A DNA stretch of 64,000 nt from the NCBI RefSeq assembly GCF_022440845.1, contig NZ_JAKNTO010000001.1:3782001-3846000 (forward strand), given 5' to 3'. A program made the position numbers and the translations under genes. The notes beneath the pieces were generated by a model, which did no database searches, was not told the origin of the DNA, and saw only the letters and a list, made by a program, of their open reading frames with translations. The DNA comes from Ruminococcus sp. OA3 (lineage in GTDB: Bacteria; Bacillota; Clostridia; Lachnospirales; Lachnospiraceae). Position 1 is the stretch's first letter. Each line of letters opens with the position of its first letter. Of the stretch, positions 24,376-32,711 are shown in pieces.

Positions 24376-25047
24376 TCACTTTATTTCTAATTCCTGCATT
24401 GCATGCAGAAGGTGGATTTTCATCGCATACCTGGCTCCTTCCGAATTTCCGGCAAGTAAAAATTCCGTAATCAGCCTGTGGTCCTGAAGGGTGTCACTGA
24501 CAACCTTTTGATTCTGTACGGAGAGCCTGACCCCCTGATCGATTGCCTGATAGATAACCGGCATGAGTTTGTTCATAAATTCATTATGTGTCGCTTTGGC
24601 AATCGCCTTATGGAATCCGCGTTCAACCTCCGTGCGGTCTCTGTTCTCCGAAACAGCCCGCTCTATCTCCTTCCCCAGAAGAGCAATATGCCTGATCTCT
24701 TCCTCGCCCGCCCTCTGCGCCGCCAGAAAAGCAGCTTCCGGCTCAACGATCAGCCGCATCTCGTACAGATCCCGGATATCCGTTTTTATACCGCCCAGCG
24801 TGGAAAGCCCGCATTTTTTATCCAGCACTAAATCATTCCTTACATAGGTCCCCCTGCCTCTTAATATCTCCACAACTCCATTTGCCGCGAGGATCCGGAT
24901 CGCCTCTCTCAGAGTCGTTCTGCTGATTCCCAGTTCCTCCGACATCTTGTTTTCATTCGGAAGTTTTTCTCCTGGCAAAAACCTTTTTTCTATTGTGATC
25001 ATGGTCAAAATGTCATCTGCCACTCTGTCCGACAACCTGTCATTCAT
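24376..25047 (-). CDS. GntR-family regulator, FadR/FCD subfamily
   Basis: About 223 residues. N-terminal winged helix (about 1-70, with LPNENKMSEELGISRTTLRE and GRGTYV) and a helical FCD effector domain (about 85-215, MRLIVEPEAAFLAAQRA, then FHKAIAKATHN with metal-binding type His). FCD regulators usually sense organic acids or sugar acids. Alternative GTG start at 25056 is too close to the AAGG site, so ATG 25047 is preferred. No catabolic genes adjoin it, so its targets are elsewhere or include the CAT gene. Confidence 0.87.
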   Translation of the reverse strand: MNDRLSDRVADDILTMITIEKRFLPGEKLPNENKMSEELGISRTTLREAIRILAANGVVEILRGRGTYVRNDLVLDKKCGLSTLGGIKTDIRDLYEMRLIVEPEAAFLAAQRAGEEEIRHIALLGKEIERAVSENRDRTEVERGFHKAIAKATHNEFMNKLMPVIYQAIDQGVRLSVQNQKVVSDTLQDHRLITEFLLAGNSEGARYAMKIHLLHAMQELEIK

Positions 25048-25105
25048 TATCCACACCGCCTTTTTTCATCTTGTCTCAGTATAGCACGGATCGGAAAATA
25101 TTTCA

Positions 25106-25894
25106 TCACTCCTGTCTCTCCAATAGTTCCCGATATAGCATGTAATCTTTATCCGTAAACACATTGAATATCACCTGTCTGACAGAATCGTTCTGTTCCA
25201 GAAAACCGGCTACGGTATTCACCGCTATTCTGGCTGCCTCATCCTGCGGAAACTGAAACACCCCCGTTGAAATACAGCAGAATGCAATCGATTTTATATT
25301 ATTCTGAGCAGCCAGTTCGAGGCAGGAATAATAGCACCCCGCAAGCTGCTCACAGTCCTGCTCACTAAGCGGTCCGGAAATTGCAGGTCCCACCGTGTGC
25401 AGAACGTAACGGCACGGAAGATTATATCCCGGTGTGATCTTTGCCGCTCCGACAGGTTCCTCATGTCCCTGTGCTTTCATGATCTCATGGCATTTCAGCC
25501 GCAGCTGCACCCCTGCAAACGTATGGATCACGTTGTCAATGCAGGTATGACCTGGCAAAAAGCAGCCAAGCATAGCACTGTTTGCCGCATTTACGATCGC
25601 ATCAGTTCTTAAGCGCGTAATGTCCCCCTTCCAGAGATACATACGGCTGTTCAAACGGACAGGCTGAAACAGACTGCCGTCTACAATCCCACCCTGCTCA
25701 ATTTCCCTGGACAGATACGCGTCCTGCACCTTCAGAAAGCCCGGTGCCGCGGGAACCGGCGGTCTTATATTCATCAGGGAACAAAGCAGCCGTTTCTGCC
25801 CCTCCGTATTGTCCGGAATCTTCAGATTCCGATACTCAGGCATCTCTTTCATCAGCTCTTCAATCAGATAAATCCTCATGCCATCCTGTGTCAT
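25106..25894 (-). CDS. Zn-dependent macrodomain protein (ADP-ribosyl hydrolase)
   Basis: A 262-residue protein: an N-terminal region of about 80 residues, then a macrodomain with WKGDITRLRTDAIVNAANS and the insert GCFLPGHTCIDNVIHTFAG, whose Cys/His residues fit the zinc-containing macrodomains found with SirTM. The phosphate-binding region reads ISTGVFQFP. In studied pathogens this partner removes the mono-ADP-ribose that SirTM puts on a lipoylated GcvH-like protein. GAGGTGG precedes the start, 43 bases after the sirTM stop. Confidence 0.9.
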   Translation of the reverse strand: MTQDGMRIYLIEELMKEMPEYRNLKIPDNTEGQKRLLCSLMNIRPPVPAAPGFLKVQDAYLSREIEQGGIVDGSLFQPVRLNSRMYLWKGDITRLRTDAIVNAANSAMLGCFLPGHTCIDNVIHTFAGVQLRLKCHEIMKAQGHEEPVGAAKITPGYNLPCRYVLHTVGPAISGPLSEQDCEQLAGCYYSCLELAAQNNIKSIAFCCISTGVFQFPQDEAARIAVNTVAGFLEQNDSVRQVIFNVFTDKDYMLYRELLERQE

Positions 25895-25937
25895 ATGTCC
25901 ACCTCATCCCAATTTTATTTTTGCTCCTCATGCGTAC

Positions 25938-26762
25938 TCAAAGACTGAACAGCACTCTTCCAATGTCATCATTGATACAGACAGATTTCTCCTTTATATC
26001 CCCGGGGACAAATGCCTCTCCCTGATTGATGCAGACATATGCGGCTGTTTTCCACTGATAAACCATTTGCCAGAAACTGTATTTTATAATACCCGGAGTG
26101 TTATAACCGCTGCCCAGCTCCCAGAACAGTACCCTGAGGTTTTTGTGGGCTTCCAAAAAACGGTTATACCGTTCCCCGGCGTCATGCCATCCTTCATCTT
26201 CCACAAATGTACTGTCCGCCCTCAGATTCATATTCATCGGTTTGCCGCATACAGGACAGTAAGGGATAAGCCTGGAAGGTATCCTCATATCTTTTTGCTG
26301 TGCCACCATCTGATGCACGGTGTCTTCATTGTCATAAGTTTTTTGATGGCATGGTCCGGAACACTGCCAGAGACCATAGTCACCCTGTGTATAGAACAAC
26401 CTCTTTTTTTCAAACCCGGCTTTCTGAAACTGATGATCCACATTGGTGGTCAGAACAAAATAGTCTTTATCTTTTACCAGTTCCAGCAGCCTGTCATACA
26501 CCGGTTCTGGCGCCTCCTGATAACGATTGATATAAATATAACGGCTCCAGTACGCCCAGTATTCTTCCAGTGTATCATACGGATAAAATCCTCCGGAATA
26601 CATGTCCTTAAAATGATATTTACCTGCAAAGTCCTTAAAATACCGCTCGAAGCGCTCACCCGAATATGTAAAACCGGCGGAAGCGGAAAGACCAGCTCCA
26701 CCGCCGATAACAATAGCGTCTGCCCGCTCAAGCTGCCCCTTTAAAAGCTCTATGTCTGTCAT
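25938..26762 (-). CDS. SirTM-type macrodomain-linked sirtuin (NAD+-dependent ADP-ribosyltransferase)
   Basis: About 274 residues with a sirtuin Rossmann core: GGGAGLSASAGFTYSG (NAD+ loop), LTTNVDHQF (usual TQNID form altered), then a zinc-ribbon Cys set (CSGPC and CPVCG) and WELGSGYNTP. These features, with no canonical HG catalytic motif (TQGDYG instead), place it in class M. SirTM enzymes ADP-ribosylate rather than deacetylate. An ATG at 26819 lies upstream of the predicted transcription start, so 26762 is used. It forms a two-gene operon with the macrodomain; the GcvH-L and lipoate ligase genes seen in streptococcal and staphylococcal loci are absent from the window. Confidence 0.88.
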   Translation of the reverse strand: MTDIELLKGQLERADAIVIGGGAGLSASAGFTYSGERFERYFKDFAGKYHFKDMYSGGFYPYDTLEEYWAYWSRYIYINRYQEAPEPVYDRLLELVKDKDYFVLTTNVDHQFQKAGFEKKRLFYTQGDYGLWQCSGPCHQKTYDNEDTVHQMVAQQKDMRIPSRLIPYCPVCGKPMNMNLRADSTFVEDEGWHDAGERYNRFLEAHKNLRVLFWELGSGYNTPGIIKYSFWQMVYQWKTAAYVCINQGEAFVPGDIKEKSVCINDDIGRVLFSL

Positions 26763-26796
26763 AACCCATGCACCCCGTTTCTCTGCTGTTGTTCTT

Positions 26797-26825
26797 ACTA
26801 TATACCAACCGTTAACCACTGTAAA
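26797..26825 (-). promoter_or_regulatory. SigA promoter of the sirTM-macrodomain operon
   Basis: Minus strand TTTACA (26825-26820), 17-bp spacer, TATAGT (26802-26797). Transcription would start near 26790, which decides for the 26762 start codon. Confidence 0.65.
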
Positions 26826-26884
26826 TTACGCACCAAAAAGTGCTATAGTATCTTTCGGAAACCATAACACTTTCCGGTAACTTC

Positions 26885-26922
26885 TTGTTTTTTTTACAGA
26901 CTGGGTTATAATGTAAGTAACC
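26885..26922 (+). promoter_or_regulatory. Promoter and dyad operator of the HxlR gene
   Basis: TTGTTT (26885-26890), 16-bp spacer, TATAAT (26907-26912). The inverted repeat GGTTA-N9-TAACC (26904-26922) covers the -10, a likely autorepression site. Confidence 0.6.
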
Positions 26923-26988
26923 TATATTTTTATCCATACACTCTTTAAAATACCAGGGTGTCCATGTACACCCCGAGGAGGTGGACGC

Positions 26989-27315
26989 ATGAATCCGACA
27001 AAAAAAATCCCGGACTGTCCGGTGGAAATGACGTTACAGCTGATCGGTGATAAGTGGAAAGTACTTATCATCCGCGATCTTATGACAGGAACAAAACGCT
27101 TTAATGAACTGATGCGCTCCGTAACAGGGATCACACAGAAAGTTCTGACCAGCCATCTTCGCAGCATGGAGGCAAGCGGTCTGCTCACCCGGAAAGTGTA
27201 TCCTGAGGTTCCCCCAAAAGTAGAATACACACTCACAAAAACCGGATACAGCCTGAAACCAATCCTCGACTCCATGGTCGCCTGGGGAACAAACTATAAA
27301 AACAGTCTTGAATGA
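26989..27315 (+). CDS. HxlR-family transcriptional regulator
   Basis: A 108-residue winged-helix protein of the HxlR family, full length. It starts with the typical CPVEMTLQLIGDKWKVLI segment (Cys near residue 8), followed by NELMRSVTGITQKVLTSHLR and the wing GLLTRKVYPEVPPKVEY. HxlR proteins often sense electrophiles or oxidants through an N-terminal Cys. GAGGAGG precedes the ATG. It stands alone, so it may control itself or the divergent sirTM operon (inference from the shared intergenic region). Confidence 0.9.
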   Translation: MNPTKKIPDCPVEMTLQLIGDKWKVLIIRDLMTGTKRFNELMRSVTGITQKVLTSHLRSMEASGLLTRKVYPEVPPKVEYTLTKTGYSLKPILDSMVAWGTNYKNSLE

Positions 27316-27322
27316 TTGATGG

Positions 27323-27346
27323 AGATCCGCAAAAGCGGGTCTTTTT
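27323..27346 (+). terminator. Terminator after the HxlR gene
   Basis: AGATCCGC (27323-27330) and GCGGGTCT (27335-27342) form a stem with an AAAA loop, followed by TTTTC. Confidence 0.85.
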
Positions 27347-27793
27347 CTATTTCAGTACCGGCAGTATTTCCCCCAGAACTTCAACCGCATCATTCAGTTT
27401 TCGAAGCTGTTCTTCCGTCAGCTGTTCTTCCAGAGTCTGAAGAAATACTCTGTTTTTGAGATAATACTCATCCAGATATGCCATTGCTTTCGGAGTCAGA
27501 CGTATCCAGATCACCCTCCTGTCATCCGGATTCGGCATGCGCTCTGCAAACCCATGACTGCAAAGCTTATCGATCAGTTTTGTCATCTGCTGTTTCGGTA
27601 CCTTCATGTGCTGTGCCAGCTCCGTCATAGTCGACAGCCCGCACGTTTTCAAAGTTTCCAGACAGTAATATGTCTCGAGACTCATCTCTTTATTCAGCGT
27701 CTCTCTAAACGGCCTTACCAGCTTGGAATGCCAGTTCGGCATTACCTCCAACAGGTTCCGGACGAATTTTTCCGAGATTTTTTCTGTTTTCAT
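27347..27793 (-). CDS. MarR-family transcriptional regulator
   Basis: A 148-residue MarR winged-helix protein. The DNA-binding part is LSTMTELAQHMKVPKQQMTK followed by the wing ERMPNPDDRRVIWIRLT (conserved Asp-Arg-Arg). Divergent from the FUSC transporter, which it probably represses in response to a phenolic or aromatic ligand (inference from the family pattern). Confidence 0.9.
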   Translation of the reverse strand: MKTEKISEKFVRNLLEVMPNWHSKLVRPFRETLNKEMSLETYYCLETLKTCGLSTMTELAQHMKVPKQQMTKLIDKLCSHGFAERMPNPDDRRVIWIRLTPKAMAYLDEYYLKNRVFLQTLEEQLTEEQLRKLNDAVEVLGEILPVLK

Positions 27794-27818
27794 GCTCTGT
27801 TCTCCTTATTGACAAGCG

Positions 27819-27847
27819 AAATTAAAAGTGATATCTTTATAAATTAG
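27819..27847 (+). promoter_or_regulatory. Candidate promoter of the FUSC gene
   Basis: TTGACA (27819-27824), 17-bp spacer, TATCTT (27842-27847), about 100 bases before the start codon in the region shared with the divergent marR gene. Confidence 0.5.
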
Positions 27848-27951
27848 TAACCCAAATATGACTATCTGTTTTTTAAACTATTTTCTGATTATATATTATC
27901 TTTTCTTACAATACAATACTTATTAATATTTTTTAAGGAGCCGTGAGCCTT

Positions 27952-29697
27952 ATGAGCAATAATAGAATCAAAATACCGGATAAAATCAAACGTAATTTTC
28001 GTTCCAATACCTTAAATTTTATATTCGTAATATCTTATGTAAACATTTTTCAATTTATTTTCGGCGCAGAGAATTCTATCGTGGGGGTCATCTTTGCGAT
28101 CATGATGTCTGCCTCCATGATCCGTGACCTGACTGCCACACCACTCCGTCATCTGGTCGTTCAGGCACTTGTAATGGTCTGGATGGCACTCGCAGCCTGT
28201 CTGGTGACCGTACTGACAGCCCCATTGGCATTTATGATCAATTTTATCACCCTGCTCATGATACTTTATTCATTTACCTTTGAGTACTCAAGCCACATGT
28301 ATTTTCCATATATTTTATCCTATTTATTTCTTATATTCATCTCCCCGGTAAGCCCGCAGCACCTTCCAAAGCGGTTGCTGGGCATGCTTGCCGGCGCCTT
28401 GTCTATTATTCTGTATCAATGGTTTATGGGACGAAAACGTGTAGCTGAGACAGCAAAAGATATGCTGAGTGAAATGATCGACTGTATTGTCCAGTATATT
28501 TCTTTCCGTCTGAAAGAAACCGGCAAAATACCGGATCCCGCTGACATACATAAAAAACTAAGCCGTTTGAGTCAGGCCGTATACGATCGCAGAAAAAAGG
28601 TTCTCTGCATCTCAGATGCCAGTTTTTCAATGATCGATGCCGGACGGGGGCTGGAACATCTGCTGATTCTCATGAAAGAACTTCCAGACACTTCGCCCGT
28701 TCAGACCAGAGCAATCCTCCTCACGATCGCTGACTATCTGGAATTGTTTCGTCGTTTTCTGCAGCAGGAAATCACCGAACTTCCTTCCTGCAAATACTCA
28801 GATTTTCTGGCCGCCTGCGATGAAACGACCGCCGGACTGTTCTACCATGCTGTCGATGATACCCGCGACAGGCTGCTGCACATGTCAGATCCGCAGAACA
28901 AAGTTCGATACCGCAAAACAGCCACCTCCTTCAAAATTCGTATACAGGCAGCGATCGATCTCAGTCCGGTACGTGCCGTCTATGCCCTCCGTACGGCATT
29001 CCTGTTATCCAGTGCCACACTGCTTGTGCATCTGTTGTCCCTGCCTCACGGAAGATGGCTGTTATTTACCCTGGCATCTGTGTCACTCCCCTATGCAGAT
29101 GATGTCTCTGTGAAAATGAAAAAACGTATCGCTGCCACAGTGATTGGAGGACTGGTTTCTGTTCTGATCTATTCTCTGGTTCCATCACCTGCCGGAAGGA
29201 CTGCTGTCATGATGTTATCCGGATATGTATCATTTTATTTTGATGATTACACAGAAACTTTCGCGTGCTCGACTGTCGGTGCCTTAGGCGGCGCTGTATT
29301 TCTGAACGCTGTCGGTTTTCCTGCTGTCGGCAGCGTGTTTATCATCCGCCTGGGTTACATACTTGCAGGAGCCGCTGTGGCATACACTGTAAACTGTCTG
29401 CTGTTTCCCTACAGGCGAACTATGGCAACAAGACATCTCTGGAAAAAATACAAACATATCACAACTCTTCTTACAGAAACGTGCCTTTCAGATCAGGTGG
29501 ACACCCAACTTTATTACAACCTCGTAATTCAGGCTTATCTTCTGGAAACCAAACTGACGCAGAATGCTCATTTAGATGAATGGTCTGAATTCCCCTCTGT
29601 TTTGAAAAGCTGCCAGGAACAGGTATTCAAAGCACACAGAAAGTTTATCACAGCGCGAACAGATGCACCGGTATTTAATCCGGGCCATTTGTCCTGA
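27952..29697 (+). CDS. FUSC-family membrane protein, aromatic acid exporter-like
   Basis: About 581 residues. Two membrane blocks (about 15-150 and 345-485) flank a cytoplasmic helical region (about 155-340), the AaeB/YccC/FUSC layout. The second block contains the conserved PHGRWLLFTLASVSLPYADD. Family members export aromatic carboxylic acids or related toxic compounds. A GTG at 27943 is only two bases after AAGGAG, so the ATG at 27952 is preferred. Probably controlled by the divergent MarR protein. Confidence 0.87.
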   Translation: MSNNRIKIPDKIKRNFRSNTLNFIFVISYVNIFQFIFGAENSIVGVIFAIMMSASMIRDLTATPLRHLVVQALVMVWMALAACLVTVLTAPLAFMINFITLLMILYSFTFEYSSHMYFPYILSYLFLIFISPVSPQHLPKRLLGMLAGALSIILYQWFMGRKRVAETAKDMLSEMIDCIVQYISFRLKETGKIPDPADIHKKLSRLSQAVYDRRKKVLCISDASFSMIDAGRGLEHLLILMKELPDTSPVQTRAILLTIADYLELFRRFLQQEITELPSCKYSDFLAACDETTAGLFYHAVDDTRDRLLHMSDPQNKVRYRKTATSFKIRIQAAIDLSPVRAVYALRTAFLLSSATLLVHLLSLPHGRWLLFTLASVSLPYADDVSVKMKKRIAATVIGGLVSVLIYSLVPSPAGRTAVMMLSGYVSFYFDDYTETFACSTVGALGGAVFLNAVGFPAVGSVFIIRLGYILAGAAVAYTVNCLLFPYRRTMATRHLWKKYKHITTLLTETCLSDQVDTQLYYNLVIQAYLLETKLTQNAHLDEWSEFPSVLKSCQEQVFKAHRKFITARTDAPVFNPGHLS

Positions 29698-29715
29698 CTG
29701 CATGAGGAGAACTGT

Positions 29716-29931
29716 CTAACAGTTCCCGTTGACTTTTACCGGATTCGCCTCATCCGGCACAGGCACTTCTCGCAGCGATATCAGGATTCTTCCAGACTCC
29801 TCAGTCGCCATTGTATCGCAGACCTCCTGTTTTTCACACAGCCCGGCGCGGTCATAAACGACCGCTGCCACAGCAGCCACAGCACTGCATATTTCAGATT
29901 CTCCGGGATGCGCTTTTTCATAAATATCCAT
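29716..29931 (-). CDS. Small hypothetical protein, doubtful
   Basis: A 71-residue frame between the convergent FUSC and serine acetyltransferase genes. It has a short alanine-rich hydrophobic stretch (ICSAVAAVAAVVYDRAG) and four Cys. No clear ribosome binding site, no recognised family. The terminator at 29975-30021 lies upstream of it, so it would need its own promoter, which I do not see. It may be spurious or a gene remnant. The rest of 29698-30047 holds only the terminator. Confidence 0.3.
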   Translation of the reverse strand: MDIYEKAHPGESEICSAVAAVAAVVYDRAGLCEKQEVCDTMATEESGRILISLREVPVPDEANPVKVNGNC

Positions 29932-29974
29932 AACTGTGTTTCAATCAGACCCATCAGAGAATGATGCCCGTGCT

Positions 29975-30021
29975 AAAAACCGGTAATCGCCTGGAAATAT
30001 CCCTGCAGATTACCGGTTTTT
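29975..30021. terminator. Terminator of the serine acetyltransferase gene, bidirectional
   Basis: AAAAACCGGTAATC (29975-29988) pairs perfectly with GATTACCGGTTTTT (30008-30021); the arms carry their own T and A runs. Confidence 0.88.
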
Positions 30022-30047
30022 ATTGCGCTCCGTAATTATGTCTTCTG

Positions 30048-30950
30048 TCACATCTTTTTACTGTGTTTTATTTCCAGTTCAGGCATCGTCGATGCAACCT
30101 TCGTATCCGGCGGAATGGACGCTGTGATAAACGTATTTCCGGCAATCACAGAGTTCGCTCCCACTACGGTTTCACCTCCCAGCACCGTCGTGTTCGCATA
30201 GATGACAACATTATCCTCAATGGTCGGATGGCGCTTTACACCGGACAGCTGCTGCCCCTTTCTGGTTGACAGAGCTCCCAGTGTAACTCCCTGGTATATC
30301 TTCACGTTGTCCCCGATCGACGTCGTCTCTCCGATTACGATACCCGTACCATGATCTATGAAAAAACTTTTTCCGATCCGTGCCCCCGGATTGATATCAA
30401 TTCCGGTCTGGCTGTGAGCATATTCCGTCATGATCCTCGGTACAAAAGGTACCTCCAGCTCATAGAGCACATGCGCATAACGATATACAAAAATCGCATA
30501 CAGACCCGGATAGGAGAATATGATCTCTTCCCGGCTCTTTGCTGCCGGATCACCATTAAATCCTGCTTCCACATCCTGAATCAGCATTTCCTGGATTTCT
30601 GCCATTTTTCGGATGAATGCGAGACACTTGTCTTCCGCTTCTTTTTTTATTTCCTCGTACGGCTTTTCACGGTTTCCATAGGATAACGCTACCTTGATCT
30701 GGCGAAACAGTTTATCGTAAATCAGTGAAAGTTTATTGCCTGCAAAATTTTCTTTTGTCACATACCCCATATTTTCTTTACTGAAAAATCCGGGAAATGA
30801 TATATCTCTCAGCTCATCGACAATTGAATTTATCACATCACGGCTTGGCAGTCTCTCTCCGATCGCCACATCAAATAATTTCTGCTCCTGGTAATTGAGA
30901 CCCAGTTTCCGCGCTGTCTTTAATATTTCATTGCTAACTATATTTTTCAT
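30048..30950 (-). CDS. cysE: Serine O-acetyltransferase (CysE/EpsC family)
   Basis: About 300 residues. A helical N-terminal domain precedes left-handed beta-helix hexapeptide repeats with the active-site block [20 protein letters not shown] and [14 protein letters not shown]. It acetylates serine from acetyl-CoA to O-acetylserine, the acceptor used by CysK at 60637. The N-terminal domain is longer than that of E. coli CysE, matching the EpsC/SrpH-like subgroup. AAGGGG precedes the ATG at 30950. A perfect 10-bp palindrome ACACCGGTGT lies upstream at 30982-30991. Confidence 0.9.
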   Translation of the reverse strand: MKNIVSNEILKTARKLGLNYQEQKLFDVAIGERLPSRDVINSIVDELRDISFPGFFSKENMGYVTKENFAGNKLSLIYDKLFRQIKVALSYGNREKPYEEIKKEAEDKCLAFIRKMAEIQEMLIQDVEAGFNGDPAAKSREEIIFSYPGLYAIFVYRYAHVLYELEVPFVPRIMTEYAHSQTGIDINPGARIGKSFFIDHGTGIVIGETTSIGDNVKIYQGVTLGALSTRKGQQLSGVKRHPTIEDNVVIYANTTVLGGETVVGANSVIAGNTFITASIPPDTKVASTMPELEIKHSKKM

Positions 30951-30981
30951 AAATCCCCTTTCCCTATATCTCATGATGTTT

Positions 30982-31012
30982 ACACCGGTGTCAATATTGG
31001 TTTTTTAATATC
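30982..31012 (-). promoter_or_regulatory. Palindrome and -35-like element upstream of cysE
   Basis: On the minus strand TTGACA is directly followed by CCGGTGT, so the palindrome ACACCGGTGT (30982-30991) overlaps the -35. The matching -10 (GATATA-like near 30966) is weak. A repressor or activator site for sulfur control is possible. Confidence 0.35.
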
Positions 31013-31143
31013 GATTACAGGAATTAATTGTCATTATAAGCGCTGGCACCGTAATAATCAAGCAATATCCCTTTTCCTGCTGATTCCGGTGCCAGGCATC
31101 CGATTCATGCTCTGAAATATAGATGTCTATATTCAGAATATGT

Positions 31144-31815
31144 TTAATTATGTTTTTTGTTCTTAAACTCGATCCATTTTATAATCCCCAGATAAAACAT
31201 ATTCAGTGAAAACCCCAGCAGCATGCCACCTATAATATCCGTAAACCAGTGAACCCCCGAAATAAATCGTCCGATGACAGTGACAATGATGATAATCACG
31301 GACATTGACTCCGCTGCTGTTCTGGCTGCCTTGCCCCGTATCCTTTTTCGAAACTGTATAATTGCTGTAGTCATGATACACAGTATAATCATGGTATGAG
31401 AGGAGGGAAATGATGCCTCCGGCCCCTCACCCAGAGTAATCGGCCTGTAGTTAACAATGCAGATCTCAAATAAGAGGTATACTGCGATCACGGCAATATA
31501 GAAGCCCCCTAAAACAAGAATATCTTTATCCACGCCTCTGAAGCTTCTTCTTTTTATCATTTGAAACACGCCCAATACGGCAAAACCAAACGCGACACAA
31601 ATGGCAGCAATGCCCAGCCAGTCTGTGATACTGTACCATAGCAGATTTACCCCCAGCAGTTTAAAAACAAATTCATTCACCGTGGCAAGTCCCACATATG
31701 ACTGCATGGGACCCGATGGCTGAACATCAACGGTGAGCAGCAGCAACATCAATGCGAAGAACGATAACAATAATATCCCCGCAGTAATAAAGTAACCTCG
31801 AATTTTCTGTTTCAT
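31144..31815 (-). CDS. PAP2-family membrane phosphatase
   Basis: A 223-residue protein with six predicted membrane segments. PAP2 signatures are the motif 1 remnant NYRPITLG, motif 2 FPSSHT and motif 3 SGVHWFTDIIGG with the catalytic His residues. Such enzymes dephosphorylate lipid phosphates such as undecaprenyl pyrophosphate or phosphatidate at the outer membrane face. Substrate not assignable. GGAGA precedes the start. The 31816-31926 gap to the XRE gene shows no clear signal. Confidence 0.87.
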   Translation of the reverse strand: MKQKIRGYFITAGILLLSFFALMLLLLTVDVQPSGPMQSYVGLATVNEFVFKLLGVNLLWYSITDWLGIAAICVAFGFAVLGVFQMIKRRSFRGVDKDILVLGGFYIAVIAVYLLFEICIVNYRPITLGEGPEASFPSSHTMIILCIMTTAIIQFRKRIRGKAARTAAESMSVIIIIVTVIGRFISGVHWFTDIIGGMLLGFSLNMFYLGIIKWIEFKNKKHN

Positions 31816-31926
31816 TTTTTCTAATCTCCATTCTTCCGTTATTTGGATTTCAAGTCCACCAATAACCTAGCATGAAGATAATACAAAACAAAGTATTGTG
31901 CAGTCACATCCGCGATACGCTTCGTA

Positions 31927-32532
31927 TCATCGCTGTCTGCGAGTGAGAATTCCTTTTAAAACAAGCATGCAGAGAAAGTATGATGCCGCATACGGCTGGC
32001 GGCTTGCAATGAATCCCATCGTTCCAAATATGCCAAGAGACAGTGAGACACTCCTTTTACCCTTTATCCATATCCGATGCCGGACATTCTGCAGCGCAAG
32101 CTCCGCGATACCGAACGCAGCCACCAGAACCACGATCACCGTATAGGTTGTTTTCATATAATCCGGCATCTCCGTAAGTCTGAGCAGCGATACCATACGT
32201 ATCATACCGTTTTCCGCCTGTCCAAAGAATGGAATGATAAACATCAGTGCCGACATAACATCCAGTATCCCGAACACCAGGTCACACGTGTTTCCCATCT
32301 TCTCTTTCTTATCTGTCTCGGCAAGTGAGACCAGTTCTTCGCCAGACAGCAGATCGTCAACTGACACATCAAAAAATCCGGAAACAGCTTTCAGAGATTC
32401 AATACTCGGATATCCTCTCCCTGACTCCCACTTTGAAATCGCCGTACGTGAAACAAAGAGTTGTTCTGCAAGCTCTTCCTGTGTCAGATTTTTTTGTTTT
32501 CGCAGCTGCTGTAATTTTTCATTAAATTCCAT
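31927..32532 (-). CDS. XRE-family regulator with C-terminal membrane domain
   Basis: A 201-residue protein: Cro/C1-type helix-turn-helix (about 7-61, LTQEELAEQLFVSRTAISKW, then ESGRGYPSIESL) followed by a region of four predicted membrane segments (about 85-195). Membrane-bound XRE regulators of this kind are common in Clostridia; signal unknown. Its ATG overlaps the stop of the truncated NUDIX frame as TAATG, so translation is coupled to that remnant. Confidence 0.87.
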   Translation of the reverse strand: MEFNEKLQQLRKQKNLTQEELAEQLFVSRTAISKWESGRGYPSIESLKAVSGFFDVSVDDLLSGEELVSLAETDKKEKMGNTCDLVFGILDVMSALMFIIPFFGQAENGMIRMVSLLRLTEMPDYMKTTYTVIVVLVAAFGIAELALQNVRHRIWIKGKRSVSLSLGIFGTMGFIASRQPYAASYFLCMLVLKGILTRRQR

Positions 32533-32660
32533 TATATTGGTCCCTGAACCTCCGTATTATTTTCCAGATAAAAAAACCACCTGCCTTCTGTCTTTGCGAT
32601 GATGACTGCGAATCTCAGCAGCTCCTCTTCGGCATGGTCGTAAAATCTGACTCTGGTCAT
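32532..32660 (-). pseudogene. Truncated NUDIX hydrolase remnant, translationally coupled to the XRE gene
   Basis: A 42-codon frame starting MTRVRFYDHAEEELLRF and continuing AVIIAKTEGRW. This matches in style the first 30 residues of 8-oxo-dGTP-type NUDIX hydrolases, which then continue with the substrate strand and Nudix box. Here the sequence diverges (FFYLENNTEVQGPI) and stops. The ribosome binding site (AGGGAAGG, nine bases upstream) is intact, and the stop codon overlaps the XRE start. It may survive only as a translated leader for the regulator. Family assignment is from memory of the N-terminal pattern. Confidence 0.55.
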
Positions 32661-32711
32661 ACTGTTTATCCTTCCCTGGTTTTATTTTTAACCGGTCCGG
32701 TTCTTTCCCTG

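Noticed and set aside
31043-31095. CTGGCACCG/CGGTGCCAG inverted repeat between PAP2 and cysE genes as a riboswitch
   Set aside because: The 9-bp arms enclose a 35-base loop and no known sulfur riboswitch motif or T run is present; could be an ordinary weak terminator.
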